Assembly: GCF_003667225.1 (NCBI RefSeq)
Contig: NZ_RCOM01000010.1
Coordinates: forward strand, 1-46,200
DNA: 46,200 nt
Reading direction: 5' to 3'
Source of the DNA: Kocuria rhizophila
Lineage (GTDB): Bacteria; Actinomycetota; Actinomycetes; Actinomycetales; Micrococcaceae
The notes under the pieces were generated by a model. It was not told where the DNA came from and did not search any database. It saw nothing but the letters and a program-made list of their open reading frames with translations. Of this stretch, positions 16,008 through 24,714 are shown in pieces. How positions within the stretch are numbered: the first letter of the stretch is position 1; the number at the start of each line of letters is the position of its first letter. A program made the translations under genes and the position numbers.

Positions 16008-16610
16008 ATGGCTGAGAAGCAGCACGTCGACTTCTGGTTCGACCCCCTGTGCCCGTGGGCATGGATGACCTCCCGCTGGATGGAGGAGGTCGTGCGCGTC
16101 CGTGACGTGGAGGTGGACTGGAAGATCATCTCCCTGGGCATCCTCAACGAGGACAACCCGGACAACCACCACCACGGCCACGACGAGTCCATGTGGCTCG
16201 TGCGCGTGGTCGAGGCGGCCGCGCAGCAGCACGGGGACGAGTACCGCAAGAAGCTCTACGACGCCATGGGCACGCGCCGCCACCCCCGCGGGATGGACAG
16301 CCTGGAGCAGATCATCACCGAGTCCCTCGCGGAGGTCGGGCTGCCCGCGGAGCTCGCGTCCGCCAAGGACTCCACGGACTACGACGCCGACCTGCGCGCC
16401 TCCACGGACGAGGCCCGGGCCGTCGCGGGCAAGGACATCGGCACGCCCGTGATCGCCGTCAACGGCGTCGGCTTTTTCGGCCCCGTGTTCACCCCCGCGC
16501 CCAAGGGCGAAGAGGCCGGGAAGGTCTGGGACGGTGCGCTGGCGCTGGCCTCCTACCCGGGGTTCTACGAGCTCAAGCGCGGCCGCGAGAAGGGCCCCGA
16601 CTTCAGCTGA
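16008..16610 (+). CDS. DsbA-fold oxidoreductase, Rv2466c-like mycothiol-dependent nitroreductase family, with CPWA active site
   Basis: A 200-residue cytoplasmic thioredoxin-fold protein with a DsbA helical insert. It resembles M. tuberculosis Rv2466c along its length: FWFDPLCPWAWMTSRW at 9-24, LGILNEDN, GTPVIAVNGVGFFGPV and ASYPGFYELKR. Rv2466c, as I recall it, has a CPWC redox motif. Here Cys15 is kept but the second Cys is Ala18 (codons TGC CCG TGG GCA), so only a monothiol mechanism with mycothiol is possible. AAAGGAA precedes the ATG at 16008. It starts 31 bp after clpX and is probably in the same transcript, ending at the 16632-16666 hairpin. Confidence 0.85.
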   Translation: MAEKQHVDFWFDPLCPWAWMTSRWMEEVVRVRDVEVDWKIISLGILNEDNPDNHHHGHDESMWLVRVVEAAAQQHGDEYRKKLYDAMGTRRHPRGMDSLEQIITESLAEVGLPAELASAKDSTDYDADLRASTDEARAVAGKDIGTPVIAVNGVGFFGPVFTPAPKGEEAGKVWDGALALASYPGFYELKRGREKGPDFS

Positions 16611-16631
16611 GGCCTCCGACCCGTTCCGTAG

Positions 16632-16670
16632 ACGGCGGGCCCCGGACGATGTCCGGGGCCCGCCGTTGTG
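16632..16670. terminator. Bidirectional terminator between the DsbA-fold gene and valS
   Basis: ACGGCGGGCCCCGGAC at 16632-16647 pairs perfectly (16 bp) with GTCCGGGGCCCGCCGT at 16651-16666 around loop GAT, followed by TGTGTTT on the plus strand. Confidence 0.85.
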
Positions 16671-16688
16671 TTTCTCCGGGGAACCGGG

Positions 16689-19340
16689 TCAGGCCTCCTC
16701 GGTCTGCTCCAGCTCCACGCCGCTCACGCTGAGCTCACCCTCGGCGGGGGAGAGCGTGAGGTCCGCGGCGTTGCCGGCGGCCTTGAGGTCGTCGAGCCCG
16801 GCACGCAGCTGCTCCAGCTGAGTCGCGGGTGCGGAGACCGTGGCGGAGAGCACCGCGGTGCGCTGCTTGACCTTGGCCTCGGACTTGGACTTGCGCAGCC
16901 CGGACAGGGCCTCGCCCACCACGGTGAGCACCTCGGGGTCGCCCTCGGCCGCAAGACCGGCGTAGCCGTCGGTCACGGGCCAGGACGCACGGTGCACCGA
17001 TCCGGTGCGCCACCAGGACCAGACCTCCTCGGTGGCGAACGGGATGAACGGCGCGAAGAGCCGCAGCACGGTATCCAGGGTGGTGGCCAGGGCCGCGTGC
17101 ACGGACGACTGAGCCTCCTGCCCGCGGGAACCGTAGGCGCGGTCCTTCACGAGCTCCACGTAGTCGTCCGTGAACGTCCAGAAGAAGGACTCGATCAGCT
17201 GCAGCGCCCGGGCGTACTCGTACTCGCGGAACGCGGCGGTGGCGCGCTCCACCACCGTGGCCAGCTGGGCCAGCAGAGAGCGGTCCAGGCCGTTGGTCAC
17301 CACGGAGGCGTCCGTGCCGGAGCCCAGCACGGAGGCCTCGGTGACGCCCTGGGCCAGCACGAACTTGGAGGCGTTGAGCAGCTTGATGGCCAGGCGGCGC
17401 CCGATCTTCATCTGCCCCTCGTCGTACGCGGTGTCCGCTCCCAGGCGTGCCGAGGCCGCCCAGTAGCGCACGGCGTCCGCGCCGTACTTCTCGAGCACGT
17501 CCGTGGGGACCACCACGTTGCCCTTGGACTTGGACATCTTCTTGCGGTCCGGGTCCAGGATCCACCCGGACAGCGCCGTGTTGGTCCACGGCACGGAACC
17601 AGCCAGCGTCTCGGCGCGCACCACGGTGGAGAACAGCCACGTGCGGATGATGTCGTGGCCCTGCGGGCGCAGGTCCATGGGGAACGTCTTGGCGTGCAGC
17701 TCCTCGTCCACGCCCCATCCCGTGGCGATCTGCGGGGTCAGGGAGGAGGTGGCCCACGTGTCCAGAACGTCCGGGTCCGCCATGAACCCGCCGGGCTGGT
17801 CCCGCTGCTCCTCGGTGTAGCCCGGGGCGGTGTCCGCGGCGGGGTCCACCGGCAGCTGCTCGGGGGAGGGCAGCACGGGGTGCTCGTAGTCCGGCTCCCC
17901 GGAGGCGTCCAGCGGGTACCAGACCGGGAAGGGCACGCCGAAGAAGCGCTGGCGGGAGATCAGCCAGTCCCCGTTGAGGCCCTCGATCCAGTTCTCGTAG
18001 CGGGAGCGCATGAACGAGGGGTGCCAGGCCATCTCGCGGCCGCGCTGGATCAGCACGTCGCGGCGCTCGGCGTCCCGGCCACCGTTGCGGATGTACCACT
18101 GGCGGGAGGTGACCACCTCGAGGGGCTTGTCGCCCTTCTCGTAGAAGTTCACGGGGTGCATGATCTTCTTCGGCTCGCCGTCCAGGTCCCCGGACTCGCG
18201 CAGCATGTCCACCACGGCCTTCTGCGCGGAGAACACGGTCTTGCCGGCCACCTCCGCGTAGCGCTCGGCGGGGGTGCCGTCCGCGATCCACTCGGGCTGC
18301 TCGGCCTGGAAACGGCCGTCGCGTCCGATCAGGGCCCGCGTGGGCAGGTCCAGCTCACGCCACCACGTCACGTCCGTGAGGTCGCCGAACGTGCAGATCA
18401 TGGCGATGCCCGAGCCCTTGTCCGGCTTGGCCAGGGCGTGGGCACGCACCTCCACCTCCACGTCGAACAGTGGGGAGCGCACGGTGGTGCCGAAAAGGTG
18501 CTGGTAGCGCTCGTCGTCCGGGTGGGCCACCAGGGCCACGCACGCGGGCAGCAGCTCGGGGCGGGTGGTCTCGATGAAGACCTTCTCGCCGTCCGGGCGG
18601 TGGAACGAGACCCGGTGGTAGGCGCCCTCGCGCTCCCGGTCCTCCAACTCGGCCTGGGCCACCGCGGTGCGGAACGTGACGTCCCACATGGTGGGTGCCT
18701 CGGCCATGTAGGCGTTGCCGGCCTCGTAGTCCTTGAGGAACGCGAGCTGTGAGACCTTGCGGGAGTGCGCGTCGATCGTGCGGTAGGTGCGGTTCCAGTC
18801 CACGGACAGGCCCAGCGTGGAGAACAGGTGCTCGAAGACCTTCTCGTCCTCCACGGCGAGCTCCTCGCACAGCTCGATGAAGTTCTGGCGGGAGACCACG
18901 TCCCAGTCCCGCTGGTTCTTGGCGGGCTTCTCGGGCGGGCGGTAGCCCTCCACGTACGGGCGGCCGGGCTCGCAGCGCACGCCGTAGTAGTTCTGTACGC
19001 GGCGCTCGGTGGGCAGGCCGTTGTCGTCCCAGCCCAGCGGGTAGAACACGTTCTTGCCGCTCATGCGCTGGAAGCGGGCGATCACGTCCGTCTGCGTGTA
19101 GGAGAACATGTGCCCCACGTGCAGGGAGCCGGACGCCGTGGGCGGGGGAGTGTCGATGGAGTACACGGACTCCCGGTCCGTGTCCTCGCGGAACGCGTAG
19201 GTCCCGTTCTCGCGCCACTGCGCGGCGTACTTCTCCTCCAGGCCCTCCAGGGCCGGCTTATCCGGAACGCTCACCGTGGCGGTGGTCGCTGCGTGGTCGG
19301 GGGTCTCGGGCGTGTCTGTACCCGTCATCTCGTGTGCCAT
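16689..19340 (-). CDS. valS: Valyl-tRNA synthetase
   Basis: An 883-residue class I synthetase that charges tRNA-Val, cytoplasmic. The HIGH signature is HVGH at 74-77 (GSLHVGHMFSYTQTD), and KKMSKSKGN lies near residue 600. GWDDNGLPTERRVQNYYGV is the actinobacterial form. The editing domain is in the region 230-400. The C-terminus is shorter than in E. coli ValS and lacks a long coiled-coil arm, ending in an acidic tail. The ATG at 19340 gives MAHEMTGT; an alternative ATG four codons later is possible. No T-box is visible upstream, unlike ileS. Confidence 0.96.
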   Translation of the reverse strand: MAHEMTGTDTPETPDHAATTATVSVPDKPALEGLEEKYAAQWRENGTYAFREDTDRESVYSIDTPPPTASGSLHVGHMFSYTQTDVIARFQRMSGKNVFYPLGWDDNGLPTERRVQNYYGVRCEPGRPYVEGYRPPEKPAKNQRDWDVVSRQNFIELCEELAVEDEKVFEHLFSTLGLSVDWNRTYRTIDAHSRKVSQLAFLKDYEAGNAYMAEAPTMWDVTFRTAVAQAELEDREREGAYHRVSFHRPDGEKVFIETTRPELLPACVALVAHPDDERYQHLFGTTVRSPLFDVEVEVRAHALAKPDKGSGIAMICTFGDLTDVTWWRELDLPTRALIGRDGRFQAEQPEWIADGTPAERYAEVAGKTVFSAQKAVVDMLRESGDLDGEPKKIMHPVNFYEKGDKPLEVVTSRQWYIRNGGRDAERRDVLIQRGREMAWHPSFMRSRYENWIEGLNGDWLISRQRFFGVPFPVWYPLDASGEPDYEHPVLPSPEQLPVDPAADTAPGYTEEQRDQPGGFMADPDVLDTWATSSLTPQIATGWGVDEELHAKTFPMDLRPQGHDIIRTWLFSTVVRAETLAGSVPWTNTALSGWILDPDRKKMSKSKGNVVVPTDVLEKYGADAVRYWAASARLGADTAYDEGQMKIGRRLAIKLLNASKFVLAQGVTEASVLGSGTDASVVTNGLDRSLLAQLATVVERATAAFREYEYARALQLIESFFWTFTDDYVELVKDRAYGSRGQEAQSSVHAALATTLDTVLRLFAPFIPFATEEVWSWWRTGSVHRASWPVTDGYAGLAAEGDPEVLTVVGEALSGLRKSKSEAKVKQRTAVLSATVSAPATQLEQLRAGLDDLKAAGNAADLTLSPAEGELSVSGVELEQTEEA

Positions 19341-19523
19341 GCGCCCAGTCTCTCACGGGGTTTTTCCCCACTTCGAATCCCCGGGGGACGACGCCGCCCG
19401 GTCACCGGTGCGCGTCAGGGCCCGTCCCCACCGCCGGGTCCACGCACCAGCGAGACGTTGCCCGGCACCCGGCCCGGGAACGCACGCGGGCACCGAGACC
19501 CGGCCGTGCGGCGTCGTGCTCCG

Positions 19524-19529
19524 TAGACT
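19524..19529 (+). promoter_or_regulatory. -10 box of a leaderless dehydrogenase gene
   Basis: TAGACT ends seven bases before the ATG at 19537, so the transcript probably begins at or next to the start codon. Two copies of the recurrent 10-mer, facing each other, lie in the same gap at 19388-19397 and 19508-19517. Confidence 0.5.
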
Positions 19530-19536
19530 GCGGGGC

Positions 19537-20337
19537 ATGACGCAGAACACGGAATCGGCATACGGCACCCCCGGCACCGCGGGGACGGGCAAGGTGGCGG
19601 TGGTCTCGGGTGCGAGCACGGGGATCGGCGAGGCCACGGTGCGGCGGCTGCGCGCGAGCGGGTGGACGGTGTACGCCGTGGCCCGGCGCGAGGAGCGGCT
19701 CGCCGAACTCGCGGAGCAGACCGGGGCGATCTCCGCGCCCACGGACGTGACCGACCAGGGTCAGGTGGACGCGCTGCGGGACCGCGTGCTCACCGAGCAG
19801 GGGACCGTGGACGCGGTGCTCAACATCTCCGGCGGGGCGCGCGGCACGGACTCCGTGGCGGACGCGGACCCCGAGGGCTGGCAGTGGATGTACGAGGTCA
19901 ACGTGCTGGGCACCCTGCGGGTGACCCGCGCGTTCCTGCCCGCGCTGCGCGCCAACGGACGGGGCACGGTGCTGAACCTCACCTCCCTGGCCGCGATCCG
20001 TGCGTACGAGGGCGGTGCCGGGTACAACGCCGCCAAGTACGCCGAGCGCGCGATGACCGAGGCGCTGCGGCTCGAGGAGGCCGAGCACAACGTGAGGGTG
20101 GTCGAGATCGCGCCCGGGCTCGTGCACACCCCCGAGTTCTCCCTCAACCGACTGGGCGGGGACCGGACCGCCGCGGAGAAGGTCTACGCGGGCGTGGCCG
20201 AGCCGCTTACCGGGGAGGACGTCGCGGAGGTCTGTGCGTTCGCGGTGGAGCTGCCGCACCACGTGAACATCGACACGCTGACCCTCAAGCCCGTGGCCCA
20301 GGCGGCACCGCACAAGGTGATCCGCACCACCTCCTGA
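19537..20337 (+). CDS. Short-chain dehydrogenase/reductase, classical type
   Basis: A 266-residue Rossmann-fold NAD(P)-dependent oxidoreductase. The cofactor loop SGASTGIG is at 24-31, Asn122 is in the NVLG motif, and the catalytic Ser150, Tyr163 and Lys167 (YNAAK) are all present. ARREERL after strand 2, with basic residues, suggests NADP(H). The protein resembles the YdfG group of serine/3-hydroxy-acid dehydrogenases (IAPGLVHTPEF and the tail NIDTLTLKPVAQAAP), but the substrate is not certain. An N-terminal head of ~17 residues is flexible. The gene stands alone, with its own leaderless-type promoter. Confidence 0.88.
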   Translation: MTQNTESAYGTPGTAGTGKVAVVSGASTGIGEATVRRLRASGWTVYAVARREERLAELAEQTGAISAPTDVTDQGQVDALRDRVLTEQGTVDAVLNISGGARGTDSVADADPEGWQWMYEVNVLGTLRVTRAFLPALRANGRGTVLNLTSLAAIRAYEGGAGYNAAKYAERAMTEALRLEEAEHNVRVVEIAPGLVHTPEFSLNRLGGDRTAAEKVYAGVAEPLTGEDVAEVCAFAVELPHHVNIDTLTLKPVAQAAPHKVIRTTS

Positions 20338-20385
20338 CCGGTGGTTCCGCGCCGATGCGGGGAACGTGCGCACCGGTGTGGTCAG
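20334..20385 (+). terminator. Possible structured terminator after the dehydrogenase
   Basis: CTGACC at 20334-20339, which contains the stop codon, can pair with GGTCAG at 20380-20385; inside it GTTCCGC can pair with GCG and GAAC with a small bulge. No T-run follows, so termination is uncertain. Confidence 0.35.
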
Positions 20386-20413
20386 CCCACTTGCGGGTTT
20401 TCAAGCGGGTGAA

Positions 20414-20432
20414 TTAGGTTAGGCAAGCCTTA
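20414..20432. promoter_or_regulatory. IdeR/DtxR iron box of the siderophore uptake operon
   Basis: TTAGGTTAGGCAAGCCTTA matches 16 of 19 consensus positions, with the left half perfect. It ends 25 bp before the ATG of the lipoprotein gene, where Fe-IdeR would block transcription. It is the second such box in the window. Confidence 0.85.
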
Positions 20433-20457
20433 TCAAATTCACCGCTCGAGGAGAGCC

Positions 20458-21519
20458 ATGTCCAGCGACCCCTCCCAGACCCGTCGTCAGCTCAGCCGCC
20501 GCTCCCTGCTCGGATCCGGCCTGGCCGTGGCCTCCCTGATGGGGCTTGCGGCGTGCTCCACCGGATCCCGGGACGGCGGCGGCTCGGACGCCGCACCGGG
20601 TGCCTCGACGTCCTCCACGCCCACCGACACGTTCCCCGTGACCGTGAAGCACGCCCTGGGGTCCACCACCGTGGAGAAGGCCCCCGAGCGCGTGGTGTGC
20701 GTGGGTGCGAGCAACACCCAGGACTTCGTGGCCGCACTCGGCGTGGTTCCCGTGGGCATGACCAAGGTGGCGTGGGGCGGCAACGACAAGGGCTCCACCG
20801 ACTGGTTCGACGCCAAGGTCTCCGAGCTGGGCGGGACGGCGCCCAAGACCATCGACGAGTCCGACGGCGTGAACTTCACCGAGATCGCCCAGCTCAGCCC
20901 GGACCTGATCATCGCCGTGAACTCCGGGCTCACCGCGGAAGAGTACGGGCGCCTGACCAAGATCGCCCCCACGGTGGCCTACCCCACGGGCCCGTGGGTG
21001 AACTCGTGGCAGGACATGCAACGGCTCACCGCCAAGGCCCTGGGGCGCTCCCAGGCCGGTGACGAGCTGATCTCCCAGACCGAGGAGCTCATCCGCACCC
21101 GCTCCGAGGAGCTCGGGGACGCCAAGGGCAAGAGCTTCATCTACGGGGACGTCTCCCAGGCCCTCGGCTTCTACGGCCCCTCGGACGGCCGCCCCCGCTT
21201 CTTCACCGAGCTCGGCCTGACCCTGGCGCCCGTGGTCACCAAGAACGTCTCCGAGAGGGAGTTCTGGCGCGAGTGGCCCAAGGAGCGCGCGGACGAGCTC
21301 ACGAGCGACCTCTTCGTGGCCGCCGCCGAGGACGAGGCGCAGGCGGAAAAGTTCCGCACCGACTCCGTGCTCAAGACCATCCCGGCGATTGCCGCCGGCC
21401 ACGGGCTGTTCCTGACGACCAAGCAGGACGTGCTCTCGGGCTACTCGTCCTCGCCGCTGTCCCTGCCGCGCGCCTTGGACACCCACGTCCCGGCGATCAA
21501 GAACGCCCTGGGGGCCTAG
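20458..21519 (+). CDS. Ferric-siderophore ABC transporter substrate-binding lipoprotein
   Basis: A 353-residue class III periplasmic-binding-type (FepB/FhuD-like) protein that captures Fe-siderophore outside the membrane. The N-terminus has SRRSLLGSG (twin-arginine-like, residues 13-21), then a hydrophobic stretch and a lipobox LAAC with Cys33, so it is a lipoprotein that may use the Tat route. APERVVCVGASNTQDFVAALGV and SPDLIIAVNSGLTAEEYGRL are typical of the fold. GGAG precedes the ATG at 20458. It is first in an IdeR-controlled operon with two permeases, an ATPase and a reductase. The exact siderophore is unknown. Confidence 0.92.
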   Translation: MSSDPSQTRRQLSRRSLLGSGLAVASLMGLAACSTGSRDGGGSDAAPGASTSSTPTDTFPVTVKHALGSTTVEKAPERVVCVGASNTQDFVAALGVVPVGMTKVAWGGNDKGSTDWFDAKVSELGGTAPKTIDESDGVNFTEIAQLSPDLIIAVNSGLTAEEYGRLTKIAPTVAYPTGPWVNSWQDMQRLTAKALGRSQAGDELISQTEELIRTRSEELGDAKGKSFIYGDVSQALGFYGPSDGRPRFFTELGLTLAPVVTKNVSEREFWREWPKERADELTSDLFVAAAEDEAQAEKFRTDSVLKTIPAIAAGHGLFLTTKQDVLSGYSSSPLSLPRALDTHVPAIKNALGA

Positions 21520-21524
21520 CCTCC

Positions 21525-22625
21525 GTGCCCGCCAGCACCCCCCTCACACGCTCCGGCGCCGCGGACACCGCCGGTGCCCACGCCCCGCGCATCTCCTCTG
21601 CGGGGCGCCCGGGGCGCAGGGTCCTGCCCTGGCTCGTCATGGCGGTCGTCCTCCTCGTGGCGGTGGTCCTCTCGATCTCGTGCGGCTCCCGCCCGATCGA
21701 CCTCGCGAGCACGTGGCGTGTGGTGCCGCAGGTCTTCGGCGGTGATCCCGGCGCTGTGCCGGGTGTGCCCCCGCTCGACGGCGCCGTGGTGGAGTCCCGC
21801 GTGTGGCGCACCGCCGCCGGGGTGCTCACCGGAGCGGCCCTGTCCGTGGCGGGTGCCCTGCTGCAGGGAGCCACCCGCAACCCGCTCGGCGATCCGGGAA
21901 TTCTGGGGCTCACGGCCGGTGCCGCGTTCGCGGTGGTGACAGGCGGCGCGCTGTTCGGACTGTCGGGTGTGGCGAACCAGCTGTGGCTGGCCGCGCTGGG
22001 CTCGGCCGTGGCCATGGTCGCGGTGTACGGGCTGGCCACTGCCGCCCGCGGCGGGGCGCGTCCCGTGACGCTGGCCCTCACGGGTGCGGCCGTGTCCGCG
22101 GGGCTCACCGCGCTCACGAGCGCGATCCTGCTGAGCCACCAGGCCACGTTCGACACCTTCCGGCGCTGGCAGGTGGGGGAGCTCACCCGCCCGGACGGCA
22201 CCTTCCTGGTGGTGGCCACCCCGGTGGTCGTCGCGGGTCTGGTGCTCGGCTGGTGCCTGGCCCGCTCCCTGGACACCCTCACGCTCGGGGACGCCCTGGG
22301 CCGGGGGCTCGGAACCCACCCGGCCCTGACCCGCGGACTGGTCGGTGTGGCCGTGGTGCTGCTGGCGGGCACGTCCACCGCGCTGGTGGGCCCGCTCGTG
22401 TTCTCCGGGCTGCTCGTGCCCCACGCCGTGCGCGCGGTGGTGGGTGTCTCCTACCGGCGGGTGATCCCGGCGTGCCTGCTCGCGGGACCGGCCATCGTAC
22501 TGCTCGCGGACGTCGTGGCGCGCGTGCTGGTCCCAGACCGGGAGATCCAGGTGGGGATCGCCCTGGTCGTGATCGGCGCCCCTGCCCTCGTGGCCGTGCT
22601 GCGCGGTAGGACGGTGGCGGCATGA
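21525..22625 (+). CDS. Ferric-siderophore ABC transporter permease (FecCD family), first
   Basis: A 366-residue membrane permease with about 9-10 hydrophobic segments, BtuC/FepD-like. Signatures include GAALSVAGALLQGATRNPLG (residues ~104-123), contacting the ATPase and substrate path, and GPLVFSGLLVPHAVR near 290. The start is a GTG at 21525, five bases after the preceding stop; the first ATG in frame would remove the basic N-terminal tail. Its stop overlaps the next ATG (22622-22625), so the two permeases are coupled and form the transport channel. Confidence 0.9.
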   Translation: MPASTPLTRSGAADTAGAHAPRISSAGRPGRRVLPWLVMAVVLLVAVVLSISCGSRPIDLASTWRVVPQVFGGDPGAVPGVPPLDGAVVESRVWRTAAGVLTGAALSVAGALLQGATRNPLGDPGILGLTAGAAFAVVTGGALFGLSGVANQLWLAALGSAVAMVAVYGLATAARGGARPVTLALTGAAVSAGLTALTSAILLSHQATFDTFRRWQVGELTRPDGTFLVVATPVVVAGLVLGWCLARSLDTLTLGDALGRGLGTHPALTRGLVGVAVVLLAGTSTALVGPLVFSGLLVPHAVRAVVGVSYRRVIPACLLAGPAIVLLADVVARVLVPDREIQVGIALVVIGAPALVAVLRGRTVAA

Positions 22626-23671
22626 GCGCAGCGCTGCAGCTCCCGTCCCGCGCGGAGACGGTCGACGCCGTCCGCGCGGGACGGACCCGCACGCGTCGCC
22701 GCACCCGGAGGGTCACCCTCCTGCTGCTGCTCGTGCTGGCCGTGGCGTCCTTCGCCCGCATCGCGCTCGGCAAGTACGTGGTGGCGGTTCCGGACCTGCT
22801 CGCGGTGCTGGCCCACGACTACGACGGCCCGGCGGACTACATCGTGTGGCAGATCACCCTGCCCCGCACGGTCCTGGGAATCCTCACGGGCACCGCCTTC
22901 GGACTCGCGGGCCACCTGTTCCAGCGCGTGCTGCGCAACCCGCTGGCCTCCCCGGACATCATGGGCGTCTCCTCCGGCGCGGGACTCGGTGCGGTGGTGG
23001 CGATCACCGCGGGACTCTCCGGGGCCGCGGTGACGGTCAGCGCGCTGGCGGGTGGCTTCGGTCTGATGCTGGCGGTCATCCTCGCCGCCGGGGGCACGCA
23101 TGCCAGCATCGGCAAGCTCGTGCTCACCGGTGTGGCCGGGGGTGCCCTCACCGGGGCGGCCATCAACGGCGTGCTCACCCGTGCAGACATCTACGCCGCG
23201 CAGGACGCGATGCAGTGGCTCACCGGTTCGCTCAATGCCGCCTCGTGGCAGGACATCGCGCAGGTGGGGCTCTGCCTGCTCGTGCTGCTGCCCCTGTGCG
23301 CGGTGCTCACGCCCGCCGTGGACGCCCTCGGCACCGGGGATGCGCTCGCCGCTGGGTTGGGCGTGCGGGTGCAGGGCGTGCGGCTCACGGCCCTGGCGCT
23401 CGCGGTGACCCTGGTGGCGGTGGCCGCCGCCACCGTGGGGCCCGTGGCGTTCGTGTCCTTCATGGCCGCGCCCATCGCCCGCGGCATCGGTGGCGGCGCC
23501 GGGCACGCGCACCACGCGGCCCTCGTGGGTGCGGTGCTCATGGTCGTCTCGGACTACGTGGCCGCCGAGGCGCTGCCCAACCTGGCGCTGCCCGTGGGCG
23601 TGGTCACCGCGGCTGCCGGCGCCCCCGCGCTGCTGTGGCTGCTCATCGGACGAGGAAAGGCGGAGGCATGA
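22622..23671 (+). CDS. Ferric-siderophore ABC transporter permease (FecCD family), second
   Basis: A 349-residue partner permease (FepG-like). LPRTVLGILTGTAFGLAGHLFQRVLRNPLASPDIMG is the family signature in two parts at ~80-115, and GPVAFVSFMAAPIAR lies near 270. The N-terminus has an Arg-rich stretch (RTRTRRRTRR) before the first membrane segment, fitting the positive-inside rule. The ATG at 22622 overlaps the upstream stop and the TGA overlaps the ATPase start. Confidence 0.91.
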   Translation: MSAALQLPSRAETVDAVRAGRTRTRRRTRRVTLLLLLVLAVASFARIALGKYVVAVPDLLAVLAHDYDGPADYIVWQITLPRTVLGILTGTAFGLAGHLFQRVLRNPLASPDIMGVSSGAGLGAVVAITAGLSGAAVTVSALAGGFGLMLAVILAAGGTHASIGKLVLTGVAGGALTGAAINGVLTRADIYAAQDAMQWLTGSLNAASWQDIAQVGLCLLVLLPLCAVLTPAVDALGTGDALAAGLGVRVQGVRLTALALAVTLVAVAAATVGPVAFVSFMAAPIARGIGGGAGHAHHAALVGAVLMVVSDYVAAEALPNLALPVGVVTAAAGAPALLWLLIGRGKAEA

Positions 23672-24714
23672 GCCCCGAGGACGAGCTCAGGGACACCGCG
23701 GCGAGCCCGCGGCACGAGGCCCGGCCCGCAGAAGCGGCGAGCGCCGCGCGGACCGTCCGGGCGGCGTCGTCCGAGGTGGCCGTGCGCGGACTGCGTGCCG
23801 GCTACCGCGGCGCACCCGTGCTCACGGACGTGGACGTCACGTTCCCAGCGGGGCGCGTCACGGCGCTCGTGGGCGCCAACGGCTGCGGCAAGTCCACGCT
23901 GCTCCGCACGTGCGCGCGCCAGCTGACCCCCACCGCCGGAGAGGTGCTCGTGGGCGGGGAGGACGTCCGCGGCTGGCACCGCACCCGTTTTGCGCAGACG
24001 GTGGGCTTCCTGCCGCAGGACCCCGTGGCGCCGGAGGGGGTGAGCGTGCGGGAGCTGGTCTCGCGCGGTCGCCACCCGCACCGCGGTGCCTTCGGGCGCT
24101 GGCGCGCGGAGGACGACGCCGCCGTGGCCGAGGCGCTCGAGCTCACCGGTCTGCGCGATCTCATGGACCGCCACGTGACCGACCTCTCCGGAGGCCAGCG
24201 ACAGCGCGTGTGGATCGCCCTGGCCCTGGCCCAGCAGACCGAGGTGCTGCTGCTGGACGAGCCCACCACCTACCTGGACATCGCCCGCCAGGTGGAGATC
24301 CTGGACATCCTGTGCGAGCTGCAGCGTGCCCGGGGGATCACCTTGGTGATGGTGCTGCACGAGCTGTCCCTGGCCGCGCGCTACGCGGACGTGCTCGTGG
24401 CCATGAAGGCCGGCCAGGTGGTGGCCCGCGGCGGGGCGGAGGAGGTCATGACCGACGAGGTGGTCGGTCGCGTGTTCGACATGGACGCCCGCGTGCTGCA
24501 CGATCCCGTGACCGACGCCCGCGTGGTGATCCCGCTGTCGGCGGGCCGGTCGCGTGCCCCGGGAATTGCGGGGGCCGAGACCCCGGCGGATGCCACGGTC
24601 GGATCGGCGGCTCGGACGGCGGCCGGACCCACGTCCGGGCCACGGACCGGTACGGCCCGGCCGTACCCGGACGCCCGGGACGAGAACGAGGAGAACGGGG
24701 AGGTGCCCGCATGA
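23668..24714 (+). CDS. Ferric-siderophore ABC transporter ATPase with extra N- and C-terminal tails
   Basis: A 348-residue FepC/FhuC-like ATPase that drives the two permeases. Walker A GANGCGKST is at 69-77, the Q-loop in GFLPQDP at 113-119, ABC signature LSGGQ at 173-177, Walker B LLLDEPT at 194-200 and the switch His in VLHELSLAARYAD. A typical FepC has ~260 residues. Here ~36 Ala-rich residues precede the domain and ~60 low-complexity residues (from SRAPGIAGAETP) follow it, probably disordered. Both ends overlap the neighbours by ATGA, so the full length is translated. Confidence 0.92.
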   Translation: MSPEDELRDTAASPRHEARPAEAASAARTVRAASSEVAVRGLRAGYRGAPVLTDVDVTFPAGRVTALVGANGCGKSTLLRTCARQLTPTAGEVLVGGEDVRGWHRTRFAQTVGFLPQDPVAPEGVSVRELVSRGRHPHRGAFGRWRAEDDAAVAEALELTGLRDLMDRHVTDLSGGQRQRVWIALALAQQTEVLLLDEPTTYLDIARQVEILDILCELQRARGITLVMVLHELSLAARYADVLVAMKAGQVVARGGAEEVMTDEVVGRVFDMDARVLHDPVTDARVVIPLSAGRSRAPGIAGAETPADATVGSAARTAAGPTSGPRTGTARPYPDARDENEENGEVPA

